Shown piece after piece: positions 27,944 to 34,759 of a DNA stretch of 34,759 nucleotides. Under the pieces are notes generated by a model that worked only from the letters and a program-made list of their open reading frames with translations, was not told the DNA's origin and ran no database searches. This DNA is from an uncultured Candidatus Woesearchaeota archaeon (GTDB taxonomy: Archaea; Nanobdellota; Nanobdellia; Woesearchaeales; B29-G15): positions 1 to 34,759 of the forward strand of contig CAIWSB010000022.1 of the NCBI GenBank assembly GCA_903915225.1, in the 5' to 3' direction. Both the position numbers and the translations under genes were made by a program. Numbering within the stretch: the first letter of the stretch is position 1; each line of letters begins with the position of its first letter.

Positions 27944-28276
27944 ATGGTCAACATTGAACTGAGACAAACGATTGAGGAAGAGCTAGATGAGGCCAGGCAG
28001 CACATTTACCCAATCTCACTGAGCGAATATAGGGAACAGACAGGCAGAACGCTAGGGGATGTTGATTTTGTGTTTCTAACTGGTGCTGGATACGATGGGA
28101 TTAGCTATGTTCCTGGGTATTTTTCACTTGAAAGGATAACCCATTCTGCAATACTTGATATGTACCGCAAAATGAAGCGAATTGGGGTTGATTTTGCCCT
28201 GGATTTAAAATTCCAGAGGGATATTGATAAAGGTATGATGGCCTATGCTATAGGCGTCAAAAAGAAACAGGAATAG
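27944..28276 (+). CDS. Array paralog 7
   Basis: HIYPISLSEYREQTGRTLGDVDFVFLTGAG...DMYRKMKRIGVDFALDLKFQ...MAYAIGVKKKQE. Confidence 0.88.
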   Translation: MVNIELRQTIEEELDEARQHIYPISLSEYREQTGRTLGDVDFVFLTGAGYDGISYVPGYFSLERITHSAILDMYRKMKRIGVDFALDLKFQRDIDKGMMAYAIGVKKKQE

Positions 28277-28285
28277 GTGGAAAAC

Positions 28286-28666
28286 ATGGTAGCAGACGAA
28301 AGTAAAGGCCCGTTGACCGAACTAACAGAAGCTCAGAAGGATGCACGTGACCTTGCTGAGGCCAAGAAATGCATCTATCCTATAGAAGTGAGGGATTACA
28401 AAGACCAATCCGGCAGAACCCTTGGAGATGTTGAGTTTATGCTTGTGACTGGAACCGGATCTTATGACTTCTCTTCAAAATTTAACGATTCCTTTGGCAG
28501 TTTAAGGCTGGAAATAGCAGTGAATATGGCAATTACAAATTTGTATAGGAATATGAGAGAGATGGGCGCTGAGTTTGCATTGGGTTTAAGGTTTATGAGG
28601 GATGAACAGACAGATTGTAAAACTACCTATGCCTATGCGCTTGGCATTAAAAGGAAGCAGGAGTAG
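28286..28666 (+). CDS. Array paralog 8
   Basis: CIYPIEVRDYKDQSGRTLGDVEFMLVTGTG...NLYRNMREMGAEFALGLRFM...YAYALGIKRKQE. Confidence 0.88.
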   Translation: MVADESKGPLTELTEAQKDARDLAEAKKCIYPIEVRDYKDQSGRTLGDVEFMLVTGTGSYDFSSKFNDSFGSLRLEIAVNMAITNLYRNMREMGAEFALGLRFMRDEQTDCKTTYAYALGIKRKQE

Positions 28667-28675
28667 GTGAAAAAT

Positions 28676-29065
28676 ATGGTAACTGAAAATGCTGGAAGCG
28701 GAAAAGGATCAATTGATGAAAAGGTAGAAGTGGATGAGCTATTGGAGGCCAAGAGGCACATCTATTTTTTGACACCTAATGAATACCGAGGCCTAACCGG
28801 GCGTTCATTGGATGACGTGGAGTTTGTAACACTGACCAGCACTGGTCTCCCCCCATGTGTAACTGATAATTATCTACAGGAAGGGATTCATTTAGCGCTT
28901 CTAGATATGTACAGGCAAATGAAGGCCCAAGGGATTGAGTTTGCTCTTGGATTTAGTTATACTCAGATTGAGCAATGGATAAAAAAAGAAAATCGTTACA
29001 ACAGATGGACAATCTTTGCATATGCCAATGGTGTCAAGAGAAAACCCAAGGAGGGTGATTTGTAA
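28676..29065 (+). CDS. Array paralog 9
   Basis: HIYFLTPNEYRGLTGRSLDDVEFVTLTSTG...DMYRQMKAQGIEFALGFSYT...FAYANGVKRK. Confidence 0.88.
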   Translation: MVTENAGSGKGSIDEKVEVDELLEAKRHIYFLTPNEYRGLTGRSLDDVEFVTLTSTGLPPCVTDNYLQEGIHLALLDMYRQMKAQGIEFALGFSYTQIEQWIKKENRYNRWTIFAYANGVKRKPKEGDL

Positions 29066-29421
29066 TGACATCCGAAGGAGAGAGTAAACCGGCCTATACA
29101 CTTGAGGAGGCAATGCAGCACATCTACTCAATAGACGAGGGTGCTTATAAGAGGCTTACCGGCCGTTCATTGGAGGAGTTTGATTTTGTGTTGGTCAAAG
29201 GTGCTGGGATGACGTCAAATTTCAAACAGGGACAGAACCCTTTGGAATTGGCAATAGATGATGCAATTTTGCAAATGTATGGAAACATGAAAGCCCAAGG
29301 GGTTGAGTTTGCAATCAATTTGAAGTTTGAAATATTTGAATATTATAATAATTATTATCCCTGCGTTGTTGCCCATGCAACTGGCATCAAAAGGAAGTAT
29401 TTAGAGGAGGAATCAAGATGA
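29065..29421 (+). CDS. Array paralog 10
   Basis: HIYSIDEGAYKRLTGRSLEEFDFVLVKGAG...QMYGNMKAQGVEFAINLKFE...VAHATGIKRKY; TAATG overlap with paralog 9. Confidence 0.88.
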   Translation: MTSEGESKPAYTLEEAMQHIYSIDEGAYKRLTGRSLEEFDFVLVKGAGMTSNFKQGQNPLELAIDDAILQMYGNMKAQGVEFAINLKFEIFEYYNNYYPCVVAHATGIKRKYLEEESR

Positions 29422-29789
29422 CTCCAACCGTTGAAGTAAAAGATTCTGAAAAGGAAATGGAAACTCTGAGGCTAGCAAAGCAGCATATTCTACCAATGAG
29501 TGTTGTTGATTATAAGGCTATTTCTGGCCGCTCTTTGGACGATGTGACTTTTGAACTCTTATATGCCCATGGGGGTATAAAGGAGGGCACAAATCAATGG
29601 GAAGAGACTGAAACTGAAGCCCTTGATGTTACTTTAAGCAACTTATATCGAGATATGCAGCTAAGAGGAGTCGATGATGCAATATGCCTACAGGTAAATA
29701 TGAGCTATACAAGATGTGGCTCAAAAGATACAAACCATTGGCGCGCAACAGCATATGCCCTTGGGATTAGGAAGAAGGGGACTGATTGA
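29418..29789 (+). CDS. Array paralog 11
   Basis: HILPMSVVDYKAISGRSLDDVTFELLYAHG...NLYRDMQLRGVDDAICLQVN...TAYALGIRKKG; ATGA overlap with paralog 10. Confidence 0.88.
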   Translation: MTPTVEVKDSEKEMETLRLAKQHILPMSVVDYKAISGRSLDDVTFELLYAHGGIKEGTNQWEETETEALDVTLSNLYRDMQLRGVDDAICLQVNMSYTRCGSKDTNHWRATAYALGIRKKGTD

Positions 29790-29790
29790 A

Positions 29791-30105
29791 ATGGATGGCC
29801 TAGAACAGCAATATAGGGAGCACATTTTGCCAATTAGTGTGGCAGATTTCAAGGCCATAACCGGACGCTCACTGCAGGATGTTACTTTGGAACTGCTAAT
29901 TTCAAGGTCTACAAAATATGAGGTGGCCCATTCAGAATCAGTGAACAGCGCCTTAAGAAATATGTATGAAGAGATGGAGAGGAGGGGCATCCAGGATGCA
30001 GTTTGCCTTCAACTTGATGTCAAAACTGACAAAATCTTTAACCCATATTATTTTACAACAGCCTACGCAGTTGGCCTGCGACCAAAAGAGACGGACAAAA
30101 AATGA
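29791..30105 (+). CDS. Array paralog 12
   Basis: HILPISVADFKAITGRSLQDVTLELLISRS...NMYEEMERRGIQDAVCLQLD...TAYAVGLRPK; true start ATG 29791 rather than track start 29716. Confidence 0.88.
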   Translation: MDGLEQQYREHILPISVADFKAITGRSLQDVTLELLISRSTKYEVAHSESVNSALRNMYEEMERRGIQDAVCLQLDVKTDKIFNPYYFTTAYAVGLRPKETDKK

Positions 30106-30464
30106 GTGAGAACAGCTATTTGGAAGAGGCAAAGAGGCACATATTCCCCATCGGATTTGCAGATTACAAGGCAAGGACAGGGCGCTCCCTGGAGGATGTT
30201 GATTTAGAACATTTACTAGTTCATGTGAATGTGGATCCAAGGGGAGATCCAGATTATATGAGGAAACGTAATGCTGCAACGGTATTTGACTTAGCCATTG
30301 AGACTATGTATAGTTTAATGAAATCCAAGGAGATTGATGATGCCATATGCCTTAATATTCAATGGATTGAGTGGGGGGCACATGATTCTAGCGAAATTAA
30401 GGGGTGCGTCGCGTACGCACTTGGACTCAAAAGGATTGATTATTCAGGTGGTCTAAATGGATGA
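30102..30464 (+). CDS. Array paralog 13
   Basis: HIFPIGFADYKARTGRSLEDVDLEHLLVHV...TMYSLMKSKEIDDAICLNIQ...VAYALGLKRID; ATGA overlap with paralog 12. Confidence 0.88.
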   Translation: MSENSYLEEAKRHIFPIGFADYKARTGRSLEDVDLEHLLVHVNVDPRGDPDYMRKRNAATVFDLAIETMYSLMKSKEIDDAICLNIQWIEWGAHDSSEIKGCVAYALGLKRIDYSGGLNG

Positions 30465-30831
30465 CCAAGAGAAGGCGAATAAAGAATATAGTGAAAGGCT
30501 TACCCAGGCAAGACTACACATCCTCCCGATAAGCCTTGCTGACTATAAAGTCAAAACTGGACGCTCAATAGAAGATGTCACTTTGGAAACAATCAATGGT
30601 TTTAGTGATAAATGGAGCCAATATCTCAATTCACCAGTCAATTCGGCACTTCTGGATTTGTATTCAAAAATGCAAAAAAATGGGATTGAATACGCAGTGT
30701 GTCTCCAAATCCAGCTTGTTTGCAAACCAATACCACAAAATGACTCAGCGGATTATTCTCCCTGGGCTGCTCAAGTAACTGCAGTGGGCCTAAAACAAAA
30801 AACAATGGGTGAATCAAATGGCGGAATCTGA
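30457..30831 (+). CDS. Array paralog 14
   Basis: HILPISLADYKVKTGRSIEDVTLETINGFS...DLYSKMQKNGIEYAVCLQIQ...VTAVGLKQK; overlaps paralog 13. Confidence 0.88.
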   Translation: MDDQEKANKEYSERLTQARLHILPISLADYKVKTGRSIEDVTLETINGFSDKWSQYLNSPVNSALLDLYSKMQKNGIEYAVCLQIQLVCKPIPQNDSADYSPWAAQVTAVGLKQKTMGESNGGI

Positions 30832-31135
30832 AAAGCCTTATGAGAAATGCACCCTGCCAATCAGCCTTACCGATTACAAAGCCCTTACCGGGCGTTCAGT
30901 GCAGGATTGTGACCTGGAATTGCTTGTCTCCGCGTCATCTGAAAGTGGATATGGCGTTCAGGAGGTTGCTATTAAGAATGCTTTAGAAAACATGTACAGA
31001 ACCATGAATAATAAGGGTATTGAAATGGCTATCTGCCTTGATGTCAAAATTTCTCTTCATAAAGATAATTATTATTACATGGCAGCCTTTGCCTTAGGCC
31101 TCAAGCACTCAGTTGGAGGGAGTCAAAATGAATGA
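30818..31135 (+). CDS. Array paralog 15
   Basis: CTLPISLTDYKALTGRSVQDCDLELLVSAS...NMYRTMNNKGIEMAICLDVK...AAFALGLKHS; start adjusted; overlaps paralog 14. Confidence 0.87.
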   Translation: MAESEKPYEKCTLPISLTDYKALTGRSVQDCDLELLVSASSESGYGVQEVAIKNALENMYRTMNNKGIEMAICLDVKISLHKDNYYYMAAFALGLKHSVGGSQNE

Positions 31136-31460
31136 TGAAAAACCTACGGAATTGGAATTAGCATACCAACACGTTTTACCAATCAGTTTGGCAGAACACT
31201 GCAGCTACACAGGTAAGAGTGCAACAAACTGGAAACCTGTGCTTATTCATGCAGTGGTAGATGCATATAGCACCATTCAAGAGAAAAATCTCAATAACCT
31301 AGTTTTAAGTCTATACTCAAAGGTTAAAACCATGGGACTAGATGATACAATTGGGTTTACCTGGAGGGAAACCACGTATGATGACGGATCAACGGAAGAC
31401 AGCCGTAATAAAACACTGGTTGGAACCGCAATTGGTTTGAAGCGAGTCGAACAGGAGTGA
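31128..31460 (+). CDS. Array paralog 16 (divergent subfamily)
   Basis: HVLPISLAEHCSYTGKSATNWKPVLIHAVV...SLYSKVKTMGLDDTIGFTWR...VGTAIGLKRVEQE; start adjusted. Confidence 0.85.
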   Translation: MNDEKPTELELAYQHVLPISLAEHCSYTGKSATNWKPVLIHAVVDAYSTIQEKNLNNLVLSLYSKVKTMGLDDTIGFTWRETTYDDGSTEDSRNKTLVGTAIGLKRVEQE

Positions 31461-31465
31461 TTCAA

Positions 31466-31786
31466 ATGGGAGAAATACCTAGTAAATTGGAATTAGCAAT
31501 ACAGCACATATCGACATTAACATTAGATGAATACTGCCAATTAACCGGAAGGACTTCCTCACAGTGGGAGCCTGTGCTTATCCACGCCACAGCCGATTAT
31601 AGCGGAGTAATGGCTGAGTCAAGCTTGGATACCCTGTTGGTGAGAATGTATGAAAAGATGCTGCAATTAGGAATATATGACGCCATAAGGCTAGAGATTC
31701 ATGAAAGTCCGCATAGTTATCAATATGGGCAAGATAAAAATGTGATTGGCATTGCAATTGGGCTAAAATATAAAGGAGAAAAGTGA
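31466..31786 (+). CDS. Array paralog 17 (divergent subfamily)
   Basis: HISTLTLDEYCQLTGRTSSQWEPVLIHATA...RMYEKMLQLGIYDAIRLEIH...IGIAIGLKYKG; start adjusted. Confidence 0.85.
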   Translation: MGEIPSKLELAIQHISTLTLDEYCQLTGRTSSQWEPVLIHATADYSGVMAESSLDTLLVRMYEKMLQLGIYDAIRLEIHESPHSYQYGQDKNVIGIAIGLKYKGEK

Positions 31787-31790
31787 TTTT

Positions 31791-32102
31791 ATGGCAACAC
31801 AAGAACAATCGGAATTGGAGATGGCTGTTCAGCATATCTACACCCAAAACTTGTCAGATTACTGCAAATTGACAGGCAGGAGTGCCAGTAATTTCGCTCC
31901 AATCCTTATTATCGAATTTAGTAATTTTGAGACTTATGAAAAAGAGCGGGATGAACTCCTCTTAAAAATATATAGGAAAATGAAAGCTATAGGCATAGAA
32001 GATGCAATTGACTTTACCGTAATTCCAGGTCATTGCAATAATGGGTATACGCTAATGGGCTATGCTTCAGGCCTTAAAAGGAAGAGTGAACAAGGTAATT
32101 AA
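31791..32102 (+). CDS. Array paralog 18 (divergent subfamily)
   Basis: HIYTQNLSDYCKLTGRSASNFAPILIIEFS...KIYRKMKAIGIEDAIDFTV...MGYASGLKRKSE. Confidence 0.85.
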   Translation: MATQEQSELEMAVQHIYTQNLSDYCKLTGRSASNFAPILIIEFSNFETYEKERDELLLKIYRKMKAIGIEDAIDFTVIPGHCNNGYTLMGYASGLKRKSEQGN

Positions 32103-32584
32103 CTCAAATCAATCTCTTCCAGAATTCTATATCGCTTGTCAACCTCTTCAACAGTAACCTTTGCATTGTAACCTTCAGCTTTGTTGAATACAACCCTCTC
32201 AATCATCCTATAGTCGCTTGGGTTAATAGAATCACGAACTAGAGGAAGCTCATTAACACCAACCAGAACGATTTTACCTTCATCAGATTCCCTTGGGCTT
32301 CCGGAATAAGACGAAACCAAATAGAGGGTAATGAGATGCCTGTGAGTAGCTATTCTATTGTGAAGTACAATTTCATCATAAAAGCCCACTTGCCGTTTTT
32401 CTTTTACAGATAGGCCCGTCTCTTCCAGAATCTCTCTATCCAGTGCAGCATCAAGGGTTTCACCTGGTTCAACCTTGCCTCCAGGCATTATGAGAGTCCC
32501 CTTGAAAGGCTCCTTAACACGTTCAATGAATAAGATTTTATCAGAAATATTGATTATGCCCGCAACAATGCGGTTTTCCTTCAT
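32099..32584 (-). CDS. Nudix hydrolase
   Basis: FKGTLIMPGGKVEPGETLDAALDREILEETGL canonical Nudix box. Confidence 0.92.
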   Translation of the reverse strand: MKENRIVAGIINISDKILFIERVKEPFKGTLIMPGGKVEPGETLDAALDREILEETGLSVKEKRQVGFYDEIVLHNRIATHRHLITLYLVSSYSGSPRESDEGKIVLVGVNELPLVRDSINPSDYRMIERVVFNKAEGYNAKVTVEEVDKRYRILEEIDLS

Positions 32585-33438
32585 TTGAAGGTTATCGCTG
32601 CATAACCAACAGCATTCTTGTAGTTCTTCTCAATATCCCCAGAAGTGTAGTATTGGAGGCATTGCACCTTTGATTTTGGCAGGGTGGAAATGAGCACGGA
32701 AATACCCAAGTATCCACAAATGGTTGCCCCTGTGGTGGCAATATAATCCAAAAGCCCCTTCATGTTCTGGTCTTTGATGAACTTAATTGCCTCTGCATCC
32801 ATCTCGTAAAGCTTCTTCTCCTTTTCAAGGGTAAAAGGCAAGAAACCATATGCAGGCCCATAATGGGTGAAATCAGAGCTGGCAATTATGCAAACACTCT
32901 TGCCAGAATCCATTATCGCCTCTTTTAAGTCCAAAGAGAATTTGCGAATATTGAGCTCTTTGGAAATTGTAATCGGAACAAACCTCAACGCCTCGGAATC
33001 AGAGCTGTAAATGAACTGGAGGAAAGGCAGCTGAACCTCAATTGAGTGTTCCAGCATGTGCGAGGCATTGTCAATTGGAATCCCTGTCTTTTCAGAAAGG
33101 AACCGTGCAAAATCCACATCCACCCTGGCCAACCCAAGTGGGGTGCTCCAGTGCTCAATCATTGTGCTGCTCTTGCCCCTCCCTGTGTGATTGACACCAA
33201 GAATAATGAAAACATCTGGCATTTCAGCCTCAGCAATCTCCTTGTAAACCCAGGCAGCAGCCGGCCCGGAATACATATAGCCCGCATGTGGGACAATAGC
33301 CCCCAGAACCTTGCCTGACCTCTTCTTAACAGGCAGGTCGCCTGGCCCCTTGGGATGCTCAAAGCACCTTTTAATCTCCTCTTCAAGCGCCTGAGCGTTT
33401 GCAGGATAAAATTGGCCAGCAACAACAGGATTCCTCAT
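32581..33438 (-). CDS. MEMO1-family protein
   Basis: MRNPVVAGQFYPANAQALEEEI, VPHAGYMYSGPAAAWVY, ILGVNHTG, EHSIEVQLPFLQ, IIASSDFTHYG. Start adjusted to ATG 33438. Confidence 0.93.
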   Translation of the reverse strand: MRNPVVAGQFYPANAQALEEEIKRCFEHPKGPGDLPVKKRSGKVLGAIVPHAGYMYSGPAAAWVYKEIAEAEMPDVFIILGVNHTGRGKSSTMIEHWSTPLGLARVDVDFARFLSEKTGIPIDNASHMLEHSIEVQLPFLQFIYSSDSEALRFVPITISKELNIRKFSLDLKEAIMDSGKSVCIIASSDFTHYGPAYGFLPFTLEKEKKLYEMDAEAIKFIKDQNMKGLLDYIATTGATICGYLGISVLISTLPKSKVQCLQYYTSGDIEKNYKNAVGYAAITFK

Positions 33439-33554
33439 TTTTAACCCCCAAATAGGCATCTCCTTAAAAAAACTTTTGGTGACTTAACCTTAGTTAAGGC
33501 ATCTACCCTAAACTAACGCAAACTATTTAAAACAACTCCTTTTGATTTCTTTCC

Positions 33555-34085
33555 ATGAAGAAAACCGCTGCCAGGGGATTATTTGCCAGGGAAAGAGTTC
33601 TATTACAGGATTCTGATGAATCAAGGGAACTCCTAGATAAATCTGGATTTGGCAAGAAGCTTGAAACCGGGCAAATTCAACTCTCATTGTTGGAGGCCCT
33701 TTACCTTATTGAGAAAGAAAGGGTAGTTGTCAAGGATGGCAGGAAAACTTTAACTTATGATAAGTTCCTTAAGGCTGCTTCTGACATTGAACCCAAATTC
33801 TGGGTGAGATTTGCAGTTTTTCGTGATATCCGCGAGCGTGGTTACATCTGCAAGACTGCCCTCAAGTTTGGTGCTGACTTTAGGGTATATGAGAGGGGCG
33901 TCAAGCCAGGCGAGGACCATGCCAAATGGGTGCTTTACCCAGTCCATGAGTCTGAGCACCTCACTTGGTATGAGTTTGCAGCAAAGAATCGTGTTGCCCA
34001 CTCCACTAAGAAGAAGCTAGTAATTGGCATTGTTGATGACGAGGGCGACGTGACCTATTACGAGTGCAAGTGGTTGAGGCCCTAA
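33555..34085 (+). CDS. endA: tRNA-splicing endonuclease
   Basis: RDIRERGYICKTALKFGADFRVYERG...HAKWVLYPV...NRVAHSTKKKLVIGIVDDEGDVTYYECKWLRP (Tyr/His/Lys catalytic region). TATA ACTATTTAAAAC about 28 nt before ATG. Confidence 0.93.
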   Translation: MKKTAARGLFARERVLLQDSDESRELLDKSGFGKKLETGQIQLSLLEALYLIEKERVVVKDGRKTLTYDKFLKAASDIEPKFWVRFAVFRDIRERGYICKTALKFGADFRVYERGVKPGEDHAKWVLYPVHESEHLTWYEFAAKNRVAHSTKKKLVIGIVDDEGDVTYYECKWLRP

Positions 34086-34756
34086 CCCATAATTCTATTT
34101 AGAATCCATGGGAAAAACATTATTTGAAAAGCAATTACCCCACCTAAAAATACAATAAAGAATATGGTTCTCCATCTTTTTTTAAGAAGTGTAATTAAGA
34201 GGGGAGATAATATGCTAGAACTTAAGAGAAGAAAAGGAAATAGCCTATACGGTGTTCTAAACTTGCTGACGAATGGCCAGAGTTTGTACAACCAGTAATA
34301 AGGATATATTTTAGATGTAGGCCCAAACAATAATAGGATTGAAATAATAAAAATAAGAGCAAAGGGAAGAAATTTTCTGAATTTTAGATATCTCACAGTA
34401 AGAACAATGCTTAATATTGAAAATAAAGCTGGAATCCATCCTATGGAAACTTGAGTAGCTTTAACTAAAGAACTTAAGCGTGATATGTGCCAAGAAGAGA
34501 CATTATTTTCATCAATTGTCCTTGTTACTGTTGAGGTTCGAAAACGAGCTACAATAAATATACCTGAGAATAGCAAAACTGTTATTACAACCAGAGATAA
34601 TATTTTTAGCATTTTCAAATCGATTTTGATTTTATCAAATAATGCAATGCCCAACAGATAACAAACCAAAAAAAAGGATATGTAGATGGCATATTGCTCT
34701 GCAGAAAGGATTTGGAGCGCAATAAAGAGTCCAAGGAGAAATCCATTCTTAACCAT
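34082..34756 (-). CDS. Polytopic membrane protein, C-terminal part (N-terminus beyond window edge)
   Basis: Multiple TM helices; FRTPYRLFPFLLL resembles YfhO/GT-like membrane proteins; the track start is probably internal. Confidence 0.55.
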   Translation of the reverse strand: MVKNGFLLGLFIALQILSAEQYAIYISFFLVCYLLGIALFDKIKIDLKMLKILSLVVITVLLFSGIFIVARFRTSTVTRTIDENNVSSWHISRLSSLVKATQVSIGWIPALFSILSIVLTVRYLKFRKFLPFALIFIISILLLFGPTSKIYPYYWLYKLWPFVSKFRTPYRLFPFLLLSSSILSPLLITLLKKRWRTIFFIVFLGGVIAFQIMFFPWILNRIMG

Positions 34757-34759
34757 GCA

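Noticed and set aside
29716-29790. Upstream extension of array paralog 12 (MAQKIQTIGAQQHMPLG...)
   Set aside because: Overlaps the C-terminus of paralog 11 in another frame; the ATG at 29791 gives the length and layout of the family.
25843-32102. Array considered as a CRISPR array or simple tandem DNA repeat
   Set aside because: The repeated unit is ~330-400 nt of intact, diverged coding sequence with start/stop signals; there are no short identical repeats with spacers.
25843-32102. Array considered as a diversity-generating retroelement or phase-variable silent cassette set
   Set aside because: No reverse transcriptase, template repeat, recombinase or invertible element seen; all copies are full-length and in one apparent operon.
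34082-34756. Start codon at 34756 as a true gene start
   Set aside because: The ORF runs to the window edge and its C-terminal YfhO/GT-like look suggests a much longer membrane protein, so the start is likely internal.
1-34759. tRNA/rRNA genes or transposases
   Set aside because: No tRNA cloverleaf, rRNA-like region, IS transposase ORF or terminal inverted repeats recognised by eye; a tRNAscan/Infernal run would be needed to be sure.

Overview
This is an archaeal window. Lineage is inferred from archaeal LonB, family-B DNA polymerase, tRNA-splicing endonuclease, PAC2, archaeal TATA/BRE promoters and frequent leaderless or short-leader starts. Housekeeping genes include lonB, a PAC2 gene (frameshifted, edge-truncated), argS, a TatD-family nuclease, surE (frameshifted), polB, memo and endA. 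A compact NAD salvage locus (about 14.2-19.9 kb) carries an NrtR-like Nudix regulator, an RHH-like regulator with a striking palindrome, pncB, pncA, a NadE-NadM fusion, a Nudix hydrolase and an NAD-kinase-like gene. The most unusual element, at about 25.8-32.1 kb, is a head-to-tail array of 18 consecutive, tightly packed paralogous small genes (about 100-135 aa). They share a conserved scaffold (HI-[PDS]...Y..TGRSL.DV...ALxxLYxxMxxxGI..A..L.....AYATGLKxK) with variable loops. One visible promoter precedes the array, and nucleotide patches shared between copies suggest recent duplication or gene conversion. I do not recognise this array as a described system. Other items worth a look are a divergent tandem paralog pair, an overlooked 39-aa zinc-ribbon ORF, a NYN-domain protein with a long disordered Arg/Pro-rich N-terminus next to a Cas4/RecB-like nuclease, and a membrane/coiled-coil/transglutaminase operon. 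All family calls are from motif reading only; no searches were run.
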